DNA of 64,000 nt from Anaerostipes hominis (ex Lee et al. 2021) (GCF_002270485.1 NZ_NQOG01000001.1:372001-436000), one strand, 5' to 3'. Counted from the stretch's first letter, positions 25,782-34,330 are shown. Program-made: numbers and translations. Notes: generated from the sequence alone by a model not told the origin.

Positions 25782-28427
25782 TTAGAATCTTCTTCGTTTC
25801 CTCAAAACCAAAAGCAGGCCAAGGGTAAGTATACTGACAGCCGCACCGGGTACAAGTCCCGGCGTCCGGTAAGTCATCTGAATCTTATGTTCTCCCGGTG
25901 TCAAAAGCCAGCCCATATACATGCCATTTACTTTTTTGATCTTCATATCCCTTCCGTTATCCTGGGCTTTCCATCCGCTGGAATAGGGGATGGGGATGCA
26001 AAGTATCCTGTTTTCCTTCACAGAAATTTTTCCTGAGAAGTCATTATCCTTATATGAAATCTCCTTCATGACACTATTGTCTTTCAGACGAATCAGCTGA
26101 TGCAGAGTTTTGTCCTGGCTGACAGCCAAAATCTTCAAGTTATCTACTTTATATTTCCCGCGTTTATTAAAAATAATACTGAGAGTCTTGTCCTTCAGCC
26201 TTCCAAGATGCAGTATATAGTCTTTTCTTCCAAAAGAATAACTGCTTCCTTTCTGCTGGATCCTGAGTTTCTGTCTCCAGCCCTGGCCTGACAATGTTAT
26301 AAAATATGTATTTTTTCCTTTTCTGTTGTTCTCATATTCCAATCCCTTTATATAGAGATAATTATCCTTTCCCGGTACCATTTGAATTGGTAGCTGGTAC
26401 ATCTGACGCCTTTTTTTTATCTTTATCGATTTTTTCTTTAATGGGACATTTCGCTCTGTGATTGAAAACTGTGGATCTCCTCTGCGGATGCCCTGCTCTT
26501 TTTCGTCCAGCACAGCGCTCTGAAGCATTGCCTGCTCTCTCTCAATCCCGTTCAGCTTCTTGTATTCTTCCGCTGTAATATAAGAGTCATAGGAATATCC
26601 GAATGGAAGAGCATACCTGTTTTTTAAGAGCAGCCTGCCGTTTTTTATAGAAATTGGATCAAAGCCTTTCTTCTTCCATGCTTTTGACGCATTTTTGCTA
26701 TACTTTACAGAAATATATTTGACTCCATTCAGACCATACAGTCCAGTCCTGTGGTCCAGTCCCTTGAACTTAAATAAATACGTCAGATTTAATGTCTGAA
26801 AGCTTTCTACTGTCTTCCCTACATTTCCGTTTGTAACGCTGTAGTAGTTATTTACTGTATTTAAATCAGCAGCCTGTCCGTAGTTGTGATTCAGGCTCTG
26901 ATTGGTGTTCACACGGAAAACGCCAGAATCTCCTGTACTTTTTAAACCCTTCGCTGAGTCATCCACCAGCGATTCATATCCCGTTCCGCTGTCTAAGAAG
27001 TCTTTGGTGTACTTTCCTTTCTTAGGCCCGAACCGATAATAAGAATGTATTCCCAAGCTGCCGATGATCAACAAAGCTATCATCACAGAACTGATCACGC
27101 TTTGATATGCCGCTCCTGTCTTCTGGATCAGGCAGATACATAAAAAACTGCCTGCCAATGCTATGATAGCACTGTTAGAACCATATGTATAGAACCCGCC
27201 TCCAACAAATTTTTGAGCAAACACACTATAAACAGCCAACAGGCCAATCACAGCGGCAACCAGCCATTTTTCTCTGTTCGTCATTGAAAACAGCTTCGGA
27301 TACATTTCTACAAAAATCAATGCGACAATAAATCCTATGACAAATGTCCAGCGGTTTGTCACATATGCAAACCCATTCAAACCATAACCAAACACTTTGA
27401 CACAGAGAAAGATCAGTGCCAGTCCAAATGCAGCTTTGAATGGTGTATATTTTCTGTCTTCATTCTTTGCCGCAAACAGGAGAAGAACGGCTAATCCTGC
27501 CACAGGAACAAAACTTAAAGAAACCGAATTTCCTGAATTTCCAAAACCAACGAAATTCAGCATTACACGGCTGTAATACCGCAGTGGGTAGAATAATCCC
27601 ACCGATATATTCTCGCTGCTCCGTCCGTTTCCAAGAAATCCTATGACTGCCGGCAACAAAATAACTGCGGAGAGTCCCAGTCCCAAAAAATAATAGCCGG
27701 AGAATCTTCCCACTGTCCGTATAAAAGTCATAACATAATTTTCCCGGACATAGGAAAAAAAGCGGATCAATGCATATAAAAATGTAAATACAGTGAGCAT
27801 ATAAAGAAAATAATAGTTGCTCATAGCCGAAATACATACAGAGAATATAAACACATACGGTTTCTCTTTTTGAAATATCTTTTCAGCGCCAATCAAAAGA
27901 AGCGGTAAATAGATCAGCGGGTTCAGGAAAAATGGATGCCTTATGCCTGCCCACAGTGTAAATCCTGTAAACACATAGATCAGAGAACCAAATACAGTTG
28001 CCCTGTGCCCCTTCTTCATATATAAACAATAGGACATAAAGGAAAGACCTGCCAGGTACATTCTGAAAATGATCATAAAATTATACAAATACTCTGTATT
28101 CTCTTTAGAAACAAGTGCATATACAAGATTCAGCGGGTCCCCTATAGCATAATAGTTTAATGTAGATAATATATCTGCGCCATATCCAAGACTCATATCC
28201 CACATAGGGAGCGAGGGATGTCCTGCAAAAAGATTCGAAAAAAAGCTCCGCAGATACTCGCCCCAGTAAGCCAGTGAATTTAAATGCTGGCTTAATCCGT
28301 CACCTGCCATTGAAACCCATATCAGAGACTTCCCGCTCTGATACATAGGGTAGAACACAATGCAGGATATGACCGCAAACAATGCCGTATAGATCAATCC
28401 ACTTTTTAATTTTTTATTCTCTCTCAT
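25782..28427 (-). CDS. YfhO-family membrane glycosyltransferase-like protein (copy 2)
   Basis: The product has 881 residues, with the same layout as its downstream paralogue: N-terminal polytopic GT-C-like region, large outside domain, one C-terminal helix. MAGDGLSQHLNSLAYWGEYLR, LGYGADILSTLNYYAIGDPLN and AGIRHPFFLNPLIYLPLLL are shared almost position by position with copy 1. So is the C-terminal VNGMYMGWLLTPGEHKIQMTY. The two copies differ clearly in the outer domain (about residues 470-830), so they may use different acceptors or donors. It is the first gene of an operon that continues into copy 1 and the subtilase, with a promoter in the divergent gap upstream. Confidence 0.85.
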   Translation of the reverse strand: MRENKKLKSGLIYTALFAVISCIVFYPMYQSGKSLIWVSMAGDGLSQHLNSLAYWGEYLRSFFSNLFAGHPSLPMWDMSLGYGADILSTLNYYAIGDPLNLVYALVSKENTEYLYNFMIIFRMYLAGLSFMSYCLYMKKGHRATVFGSLIYVFTGFTLWAGIRHPFFLNPLIYLPLLLIGAEKIFQKEKPYVFIFSVCISAMSNYYFLYMLTVFTFLYALIRFFSYVRENYVMTFIRTVGRFSGYYFLGLGLSAVILLPAVIGFLGNGRSSENISVGLFYPLRYYSRVMLNFVGFGNSGNSVSLSFVPVAGLAVLLLFAAKNEDRKYTPFKAAFGLALIFLCVKVFGYGLNGFAYVTNRWTFVIGFIVALIFVEMYPKLFSMTNREKWLVAAVIGLLAVYSVFAQKFVGGGFYTYGSNSAIIALAGSFLCICLIQKTGAAYQSVISSVMIALLIIGSLGIHSYYRFGPKKGKYTKDFLDSGTGYESLVDDSAKGLKSTGDSGVFRVNTNQSLNHNYGQAADLNTVNNYYSVTNGNVGKTVESFQTLNLTYLFKFKGLDHRTGLYGLNGVKYISVKYSKNASKAWKKKGFDPISIKNGRLLLKNRYALPFGYSYDSYITAEEYKKLNGIEREQAMLQSAVLDEKEQGIRRGDPQFSITERNVPLKKKSIKIKKRRQMYQLPIQMVPGKDNYLYIKGLEYENNRKGKNTYFITLSGQGWRQKLRIQQKGSSYSFGRKDYILHLGRLKDKTLSIIFNKRGKYKVDNLKILAVSQDKTLHQLIRLKDNSVMKEISYKDNDFSGKISVKENRILCIPIPYSSGWKAQDNGRDMKIKKVNGMYMGWLLTPGEHKIQMTYRTPGLVPGAAVSILTLGLLLVLRKRRRF

Positions 28428-28476
28428 GATTCATACCACCTATCCAAAAAATTCCATAAAACTAAAGTATTCGTTT

Positions 28477-28485
28477 ATTATACCA
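28477..28485 (-). promoter_or_regulatory. Probable extended -10 promoter for the YfhO-subtilase operon
   Basis: The minus strand reads TGGTATAAT, an extended -10 element, about 50 bases upstream of the ATG at 28427. No convincing -35 box lies 16-18 bases further upstream. It sits in the 196-base divergent gap shared with the GtrA-type gene. Confidence 0.5.
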
Positions 28486-28550
28486 TAAGTCGGCAATAAT
28501 TTAAGCTCTTTCTAGTCACTTCTCTGGATTGTAAGAAAATCTTCACATTC

Positions 28551-28579
28551 TTGCAAACTTTTATCAGAGGTTTTATACT
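28551..28579 (+). promoter_or_regulatory. Probable promoter for the GtrA/PIG-L pair
   Basis: On the plus strand TTGCAA (28551-28556) is followed after 17 bases by TATACT (28574-28579). A TATAAT overlaps it at 28579-28584 but would have a 22-base spacer. The ATG at 28624 has AAAGGA 7 bases upstream. Confidence 0.55.
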
Positions 28580-28623
28580 ATAATAAATTTTAAACATATA
28601 ATATATAAGAAAAGGATACTATC

Positions 28624-29049
28624 ATGATGATTTTAATTAAAAAACTTTGGTATAATCAAGGGCTCCGCTATCTTTTTTTCGGCGGTTGCACTACCCTTGT
28701 AAACCTGGTGATATTTAATGTGCTTGTTTATACGTTCCATATCAATTATACCGTCAGCAATATTATTTCTGTCATTGCGGCAATACTCTTTGCCTATGTG
28801 GTCAATAAGCTTTTTGTCTTCTCTTCCAGCTGCAGTTCCTGGAAAGAAGTATTTTTAGAATTTTACAGGTTTGTGCTGGGCCGTTTATCTACTATGTTCA
28901 TTGAAGTCGGCGGCGTCTATGTCCTTGTACAGTTTATTGGACAGGCCAAATGGCTGGCCAAACTGGAAACACAGGTGATCGTAGTGATCGTAAACTACTT
29001 TATCAGTAAATTTTTAGTTTTTAAACATACACAGCCAGAAAGAGATTAA
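28624..29049 (+). CDS. GtrA/GtcA-family membrane protein (undecaprenyl-phosphate-sugar flippase candidate)
   Basis: The product has 141 residues and four hydrophobic segments. The start LIKKLWYNQGLRYLFFGGCTTLVNLVIFNVLVY and the last helix VIVVIVNYFISKFLVFK (N-Y-x-x-S-K-x-x-V-F) are the signature of the GtrA family. GtrA/GtcA proteins are thought to move undecaprenyl-phosphate-sugar across the membrane for O-antigen or teichoic-acid glycosylation. It lies divergent to two YfhO-type genes and near a GtrB/CsbB-type GT2 at 29821, which are the expected partners. The PIG-L gene follows after 4 bases. Confidence 0.88.
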   Translation: MMILIKKLWYNQGLRYLFFGGCTTLVNLVIFNVLVYTFHINYTVSNIISVIAAILFAYVVNKLFVFSSSCSSWKEVFLEFYRFVLGRLSTMFIEVGGVYVLVQFIGQAKWLAKLETQVIVVIVNYFISKFLVFKHTQPERD

Positions 29050-29053
29050 CATT

Positions 29054-29803
29054 ATGAAATTAGATAAAGCACAAAAGATAATGCTTGCACTGACTCTGGT
29101 CTTTGCCCTGTGTCTGGGAGTCATCGGCTCTTCATTTCCCGTCAAGGAAGATGCCACACCCCAGTACCTTGACACCTTAGATCTTAGAGGTATCGACAAC
29201 ATTATGATCGTGGCACATCCTGACGATGAGTCTCTATGGGGAGGAGCGCATCTGGCAAAGGACCGGTACCTTGTTGTATGTCTCACCAACGCCAATACAT
29301 ATCATCTCACCAGATACAAAGAATTTAAATACGCTATGAATGTAGCCGGTTCTCCCAGCATCATGCTGGATTATCCGGACTATGTAAACAGAAAACGGGT
29401 TTCCTGGGAACCATACAAAAACAGGATCGAAAAGAACATCCGCACCCTTTTAAGATACAAAAAATGGAAGGTCATCGCCACCCATAATCCGGAAGGTGAA
29501 TATGGCCACCCTCATCATATTGGCACTTCAAACATTGTCACATCCGCCGCGAAGAAAGAACATGATTTTGATCACTTATACTATTTCGGTAAGTATTACC
29601 GCCAGCTGCCTCCAGAGAGGCCCATCGGTCCCCCGGAAGACCCGAAATATATGAAGATCAAAAAAAAGATGTTCCCATTCTACAACCGGGAACGCCGTAC
29701 AATCTGGAAACACAGACAGATGCACTACTTTGAAAATTGGGTAAAGGCTTCAGACTGGAACGAAGGAACAAAAAGCAAAACAGCGGAAGGAAATCAGCCT
29801 TGA
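29054..29803 (+). CDS. PIG-L/LmbE-family deacetylase, membrane-anchored or secreted
   Basis: The product has 249 residues. One N-terminal hydrophobic segment (about 7-25) acts as an anchor or signal. The zinc-binding motif of the family, AHPDDE, occurs in IMIVAHPDDESLWGGA (about 52-67), and the second site is in GEYGHPHHIGTSN, with the metal-binding His. PIG-L enzymes remove N-acetyl groups from GlcNAc on lipids or small molecules. Its position between the flippase and GT2 genes suggests that it deacetylates a GlcNAc moved by the YfhO-type system (inference). The stop codon lies inside the following terminator hairpin. Confidence 0.85.
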   Translation: MKLDKAQKIMLALTLVFALCLGVIGSSFPVKEDATPQYLDTLDLRGIDNIMIVAHPDDESLWGGAHLAKDRYLVVCLTNANTYHLTRYKEFKYAMNVAGSPSIMLDYPDYVNRKRVSWEPYKNRIEKNIRTLLRYKKWKVIATHNPEGEYGHPHHIGTSNIVTSAAKKEHDFDHLYYFGKYYRQLPPERPIGPPEDPKYMKIKKKMFPFYNRERRTIWKHRQMHYFENWVKASDWNEGTKSKTAEGNQP

Positions 29804-29822
29804 TTTCTTTCCGCTGTTTTTT
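29781..29822. terminator. Bidirectional intrinsic terminator between PIG-L and GT2 genes
   Basis: A 16-base stem (29781-29796 with 29801-29816, one G-U pair) with a four-base loop is followed by TTTTTT on the plus strand. A-rich sequence before the stem gives a T-rich tract on the minus strand. It serves the two convergent genes and contains the PIG-L stop codon. Confidence 0.9.
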
Positions 29823-30747
29823 ATTTCTTCTGTTTTGTGATCTCCGAAATAATGTATCTCGGCCTCATTTTAACTTCCTCATATATTTTAGACAAATAAT
29901 ATCCGATCACTCCTAAACTGAACATCAAGATACTGCCAATGATCAACAAGAGCAGGATCACTGTGGTGAAGCCTGCCACTGCCTTTCCGCTGAAATATAG
30001 GTAGAGTGACTGTACCGCCAAAACAACTGCAAATAAAAAGAAGATGACGCCACAGAATGTAACAACCTGCATAGGTACTGCACTGAAAGACGTAATATTA
30101 TTGATCGCATATCTGAAAAGTGACTTCATAGACCATTTTGATTCTCCGGCTTCCCTCTCTTGTACGTGGAATTCTACATAAGTAGTCTTAAAGCCCACCC
30201 AGGAGGACAGTGCACGGAAAAATACATTCCGTTCCGGCAGCTTAAGAAATTCGTCCACAGCAGTCCGGTCCAGAAGTTTAAAGTCCGATGCTCTTGACAT
30301 ATCCACACCTGTGGCATTGCTGATAATCTTATAAAATGTCTTGGCAAAAAACTTGTGGATCATCCCTTCTTTTCCTCTGGATGCCTTTACTCCCTCGATC
30401 ACCTGATAACCCTGCTCCCAGAGCCTGTACATAGTCACCAGAGTCTCAGGAGGATGCTGGAGATCGCAGTCCATGACTGCCACACAATCTCCAGAAGCAT
30501 TGGCGATCCCTGCAAACACAGCTCCTTCTTTTCCAAAATTCCTGGAAAAGCAGACCCCTTTTATATTTGGATTCTCCTCAGATACTTTAACAATCTTTTC
30601 CCATGTCAGGTCCTTAGACCCGTCATTGACAAACACCAGTTCATAACTTATGTTTTCTTCTTCCATAAGCTCTGGTATGATCCTGGCCGTCTTTTCTATC
30701 ATTTGTTCTTCATTGTAAGCCGGAAGAACGATTGACATTGTCTTCAT
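29821..30747 (-). CDS. GT2 polyprenyl-phosphate glycosyltransferase (GtrB/CsbB-like)
   Basis: The product has 308 residues. The GT-A domain has VLPAYNEEQMI, VNDGSKDLTWEKI and the metal-binding MDCDLQHPPETL. SRASDFKLLDR and ESKWSMKSLFRYAINNI mark the DPM1/GtrB subgroup. Two C-terminal membrane helices (about 230-250 and 263-290) follow. The family makes undecaprenyl-phosphate-sugar from an NDP-sugar on the inner membrane face. This fits as the CsbB partner of the GtrA and YfhO proteins encoded next door. A paralogue lies at 38683-39609. It follows cdaR after 10 bases, so it may be co-transcribed with the cdaA operon. Confidence 0.9.
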   Translation of the reverse strand: MKTMSIVLPAYNEEQMIEKTARIIPELMEEENISYELVFVNDGSKDLTWEKIVKVSEENPNIKGVCFSRNFGKEGAVFAGIANASGDCVAVMDCDLQHPPETLVTMYRLWEQGYQVIEGVKASRGKEGMIHKFFAKTFYKIISNATGVDMSRASDFKLLDRTAVDEFLKLPERNVFFRALSSWVGFKTTYVEFHVQEREAGESKWSMKSLFRYAINNITSFSAVPMQVVTFCGVIFFLFAVVLAVQSLYLYFSGKAVAGFTTVILLLLIIGSILMFSLGVIGYYLSKIYEEVKMRPRYIISEITKQKK

Positions 30748-30757
30748 AAATAGGCTC

Positions 30758-31987
30758 CTATTCTGATACTATAATCTTCACCTGGACATTTCCAATAATA
30801 TCCATATTCTTTACTTCTTTGAGCTGTACCTGCACCGTGTGTGTTCCGGTCTCATAGACAGACACATCAATCTTTGGATTCAAATCCTTAGCTGTCAGTT
30901 CATCCACAACTGATTTTAATCCTGTAACCTTGATCGGCACTTCAGATTGGTCAAACTCTATATGATAGTTATTCTTATTGTTGATCAGCTGAATCTGGTC
31001 CGTAGAAAGAGTGATCATGCGCTTTTTATTCTTCTCAATATTTGCTTTGACTACAATATCCTCGATCTTGCTTGTATCCTTTACAAACGTAATTCCCTCC
31101 GGAAGCTTGATATCTTCTGCTTTGATGGTTTTTTCGATACTCTTGGTACTGCTGCTGATATCAATGGTGGACAAAGCGATCTCGTCCACTTCATCCAGAA
31201 CGTCCTTTTCTCCGGTGATCTCGATCTCTTCCGGAGAGTAGTCGATACTTCCCAGAGCATACCCTTTTGCAGGAGTTCCTTTTGTCTTTACTACGATCGG
31301 TACAGTCTTGGTCCTGCTGAACTTGATCCTTACTTTGACTTCATCGTCATCCAGCTTCAGCCTGGACTGGTCTACCTGCTCTCCTTCGCTGTCATAGCAG
31401 ACAACTTTATGAGTGATGGATACATCTCTCTTTAATCCAGACACATCTACGATCACTTTGATGGCTTTCACCTGCTTAACCACACTCTTAGGACCGGAAA
31501 TAGAAATCAGGTTCGGTGCCGCAGTCCTGCTGCCCACCGCATATCCCGATGCCGGTTTTCCTGTTGTCTCCACTGTCACCGGCACCTGTACTCTGCGCAG
31601 GTCTTCCAGTTTTACTTTGACACTCTGGTTATTTCCTGATACAATCTCCAGCTGGTCAGCAAACTTCAGCGGTACGATCTTGATCGGGATGGAATTTACC
31701 TTAGACATGGAGGACACATCTGCGGTTGCCCTGAAATCACTTTTTTTCAATTTGTCAAGAACTGTCTTTTTCCCTTTTACCGTAAAGCTCACGGTTGAGC
31801 CCTCTGTGATCTTATACGTCCGGTTCAGCTCATCCAGTACCTGCTCATTGAGCATATCCACAGGGATATTTGAAAAAGACTTGGTTATCACCGGATCTTC
31901 TGTGTTGATGACAAACAGCCAAAGCAGGATGGCAAGGACAAGAGAAAATATTTTTAAGACAAGATCATTTCCTAATTTTTCTTTCAT
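30758..31987 (-). CDS. cdaR: YbbR-domain protein CdaR, regulator of diadenylate cyclase
   Basis: The product has 409 residues. An N-terminal membrane helix (about 9-27, LVLKIFSLVLAILLWLFVINTEDP) is followed by four YbbR repeats of about 80 residues each (starting around 35, 130, 215 and 310). Repeats two and three share RVQVPVTVETTGKPASGYAVGS and KTVPIVVKTKGTPAKGYALGS. CdaR is anchored in the membrane, faces outside and modulates the cyclase CdaA. The start overlaps the 3' end of cdaA by 23 bases, so the two are coupled. In many Firmicutes glmM follows; here a GT2 gene follows instead. Confidence 0.93.
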   Translation of the reverse strand: MKEKLGNDLVLKIFSLVLAILLWLFVINTEDPVITKSFSNIPVDMLNEQVLDELNRTYKITEGSTVSFTVKGKKTVLDKLKKSDFRATADVSSMSKVNSIPIKIVPLKFADQLEIVSGNNQSVKVKLEDLRRVQVPVTVETTGKPASGYAVGSRTAAPNLISISGPKSVVKQVKAIKVIVDVSGLKRDVSITHKVVCYDSEGEQVDQSRLKLDDDEVKVRIKFSRTKTVPIVVKTKGTPAKGYALGSIDYSPEEIEITGEKDVLDEVDEIALSTIDISSSTKSIEKTIKAEDIKLPEGITFVKDTSKIEDIVVKANIEKNKKRMITLSTDQIQLINNKNNYHIEFDQSEVPIKVTGLKSVVDELTAKDLNPKIDVSVYETGTHTVQVQLKEVKNMDIIGNVQVKIIVSE

Positions 31988-32846
31988 TGCGGTTCAATCC
32001 TTTCCAAAGCCTGAATTTCCTTCCGTCGCTATAATCGTTCTTCACCACAGCCAGCCGGTCTCTCAGCTGCTGCGGAGTCAATCCTCTGTAAATCCTGCCG
32101 CCCTGTGCAATGGAAATACCTCCCGTTTCTTCTGAGACAACAATCGTCACACTATCAGAGACTTCACTGATCCCCACTGCCGCCCTGTGCCTGGTTCCCA
32201 GTTCCTTTTCAATCTCCAGGCTGTCGCTCAGAGGCAGATAGCAGGTAGCTGACACAATGCGGTTATTTCTCACGATCACTGCCCCATCGTGAAGCGGGGT
32301 ATTGTGTTCAAAAATATTGATCAGCAGCTGACTGCTCATCTTGGCGTCAACAGGAATTCCTGTCCGCTCAAATTCACCCAGAGGGACTTCACGTTCCATC
32401 ACGATCAGTGCACCGGTCTTGACCTTCGACATCTCAATGGTAGCCCTAACGATCTCCTGAAGAGTCCGGTCTGTATATCCCACCTTCTCATCCCGGCTTT
32501 CGTCGGATGAAAACAGATTTACAATAGGATTCTTCCTGCCCAGCTGCTCCAGGGCATTCCTGAGTTCCGGCTGAAACACAATGATCGCCGCAGTGACACC
32601 CACACCCATGGTATTATTGATCAGCCAGGATATTGTGTGCAGCTGACATACATAAGCTGCCATAGCTACAAAAACAAGCAGCATAATGCCTTTCAGAAGG
32701 GTCCAGGCTCTGGTATTCTTGATCCATTTGGCGATTTCATAGATCAACACGCTGACGATCAGGATATCCAGGATATCCGTGATTGACATCTGGGGAATGG
32801 ATAACCAATATAAATATTTTTCGATGACTGATAAAAACTGCTCCAA
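31965..32846 (-). CDS. cdaA: Diadenylate cyclase CdaA
   Basis: The product has 293 residues. Three N-terminal membrane helices (about residues 20-95) are followed by the DAC domain. The catalytic motif DGA occurs in PLHDGAVIV (about 187-189), and GTRHRAAVG (about 217-225) carries the RHR motif. The family condenses two ATP molecules to cyclic di-AMP, an essential signal that controls potassium transport and wall homeostasis. The length and layout match CdaA/DacA of other Firmicutes. The KtrA/KtrB proteins at 48.9-51 kb belong to known c-di-AMP target families. It overlaps cdaR and lies 2 bases downstream of a conserved membrane-protein gene. Confidence 0.96.
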   Translation of the reverse strand: MEQFLSVIEKYLYWLSIPQMSITDILDILIVSVLIYEIAKWIKNTRAWTLLKGIMLLVFVAMAAYVCQLHTISWLINNTMGVGVTAAIIVFQPELRNALEQLGRKNPIVNLFSSDESRDEKVGYTDRTLQEIVRATIEMSKVKTGALIVMEREVPLGEFERTGIPVDAKMSSQLLINIFEHNTPLHDGAVIVRNNRIVSATCYLPLSDSLEIEKELGTRHRAAVGISEVSDSVTIVVSEETGGISIAQGGRIYRGLTPQQLRDRLAVVKNDYSDGRKFRLWKGLNRNERKIRK

Positions 32847-32848
32847 AT

Positions 32849-33805
32849 CTACTCTCCCTTATGTTTTTTAAATCCAAATTTCTTCCCGGCAGGATTGATC
32901 TTCGTGATATTGATCTCTTCCTCATTGACCCTGCTCTTGGGAATCGCCTTGACATAATAGTAATAATCCTCATCCTCAAACTCCAAGGTCTCTTGTCTGG
33001 AGTAGTCAATGACGATCTTGAAAAACTGCATGATCATCACAACCAGAATGCTTACCGCCGCAATGATCAGCTCTCCGCCGATATCTACGCGGTTTCCAGT
33101 AAAAAATCCGCCAACCAGCACGATGGTCACATAGGCAATACCTCCGATAAAGATTGAAAAATACCATCCGTAATCCACCTGCATCCTGCGAATCCCCACA
33201 ATCAGGGCTGCCACAAAAATAAAACACAGAATATAGATAATTAACTGCTTATTCTCTATCGTTCCCTGAAGTACAAAATTATACAACTGGCTGCCAAATG
33301 AACCGTTATTTACCTGTACTACTCCGCTCTGGACTGTCTGTGCAAAGATGTACAGAAATGTTCCCATAACAATCGCCGGGATTCCCGTGATCCCAATGAA
33401 GCTGCCCACAAACAGTGGGATGACGGCAGTCAAATGGAAAAAGAAAAATACCGGGGTCATAAAAAATAAATATCTCATTTCAGGAAACATCCGCTGATAC
33501 AGCAGATAGTAAATACCCATGATAATAAAATACAATATTGCGATCTCCATCGATACCACAGATAAATGAATGATAATGATCAGATTGCACAGCAAATATG
33601 TCATCGAAAATGGCAGGAATACGCAGATACCCGCCAGAATCAATGTGCTGAACGGCTGGCTTAGTATTTTAGAATATCCAAACAGTGAATTGATCACATA
33701 AAATATGAACACCCCTCCTATGAACTTTCCCAGAGGTCCGCAGACCTGCCAATGGGATGACAGGAATTTTAATAGCTTTTCTCTATAAATCAATAATTTT
33801 TCCAT
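32849..33805 (-). CDS. Conserved polytopic membrane protein upstream of cdaA, function unknown
   Basis: The product has 318 residues with about eight hydrophobic segments (roughly 25-270). A cytoplasmic acidic and Tyr-rich tail has EDEDYYYYVKAIPKSRVNEEEINITKINPAGKKFG. I do not recognise a family with a known activity. The gene ends 2 bases before cdaA and starts inside the 3' end of a small membrane-protein gene (23-base overlap), so all are one transcript. The tail, with four Tyr in a row after an acidic stretch, is unusual and may contact cytoplasmic partners. A role around CdaA or the cell envelope is plausible only from context. Confidence 0.8.
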   Translation of the reverse strand: MEKLLIYREKLLKFLSSHWQVCGPLGKFIGGVFIFYVINSLFGYSKILSQPFSTLILAGICVFLPFSMTYLLCNLIIIIHLSVVSMEIAILYFIIMGIYYLLYQRMFPEMRYLFFMTPVFFFFHLTAVIPLFVGSFIGITGIPAIVMGTFLYIFAQTVQSGVVQVNNGSFGSQLYNFVLQGTIENKQLIIYILCFIFVAALIVGIRRMQVDYGWYFSIFIGGIAYVTIVLVGGFFTGNRVDIGGELIIAAVSILVVMIMQFFKIVIDYSRQETLEFEDEDYYYYVKAIPKSRVNEEEINITKINPAGKKFGFKKHKGE

Positions 33806-34238
33806 CTGCCAACTCCTCTGTATCTATCTTCGGGCTTTTATCTTCGTTCTCTTCTTCCTCATAAACTTCCAGAAGCTTCTCCAACTGTCTTTCATATGCA
33901 TTGATGCGCACCATAGCCTCATTATAGCGATGCTCCGCTCTGGACCGGGTGGTCTTTACATAGCAAAAGAAAAGGATTCCAAAACAGAATAAAATCAATA
34001 TTGCCGGTACAGCGATGGTCCCTTTCCGCATCATAGAAATTACGTTTTCTATCTGAAATATGATTATGATCCCGCTGAGAAGCAAGAGCGCCACCACTAG
34101 AGCAACTCCTACTTTCATTGTTTCCATTCTTACATAATCACTGCAGCTATAACGGTTGATCCTTAAATCCTTGACGCCCTCTTTTTTTTCGTACTGGGCG
34201 AGCGAAGTCATAATCTTTATTTTTTTTTCTGAAATCAT
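33783..34238 (-). CDS. Small membrane protein with C-terminal coiled coil, function unknown
   Basis: The product has 151 residues. A cytoplasmic N-terminus of about 40 residues is followed by two membrane helices (about 45-65 and 75-95). A charged, probably coiled-coil tail (RSRAEHRYNEAMVRINAYERQLEKLLEVYEEEENE) and an acidic end follow. The ATG at 34238 has AGGAGG 10 bases upstream; the GTG at 34247 is too close to that site. It is the first gene of the cdaA operon and overlaps the next gene by 23 bases. No known domain is recognised. Confidence 0.72.
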   Translation of the reverse strand: MISEKKIKIMTSLAQYEKKEGVKDLRINRYSCSDYVRMETMKVGVALVVALLLLSGIIIIFQIENVISMMRKGTIAVPAILILFCFGILFFCYVKTTRSRAEHRYNEAMVRINAYERQLEKLLEVYEEEENEDKSPKIDTEELADGKIIDL

Positions 34239-34282
34239 AGGATTCACCCCTCCTTTTTAGCTGCACCGCCGGACATGGTGAC

Positions 34283-34311
34283 ATTATATCACAAAATGAG
34301 GTACAGACCAA
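34283..34311 (-). promoter_or_regulatory. Promoter of the cdaA operon, overlapping a terminator stem
   Basis: On the minus strand TTGGTC (34306-34311) is followed after 17 bases by a perfect TATAAT (34283-34288). The -35 box lies in the loop and stem of the hairpin at 34297-34326. The first ATG (34238) lies about 45 bases downstream of the -10 box. Confidence 0.6.
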
Positions 34312-34326
34312 GGCGTCTGTACCTCA
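34297..34326 (-). terminator. Intrinsic terminator after the metallophosphoesterase gene
   Basis: GAGGTACAGAC (34298-34308) pairs with GTCTGTACCTC (34315-34325) around a six-base loop. A T-rich run (TTTTGT) follows on the minus strand. It ends the DUF4474-like/phosphoesterase transcript. Confidence 0.75.
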
Positions 34327-34330
34327 TTGT

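Noticed and set aside
23099-28427. Tandem YfhO genes as an assembly duplication
   Set aside because: The two copies differ throughout at DNA and protein level, so they are old paralogues.
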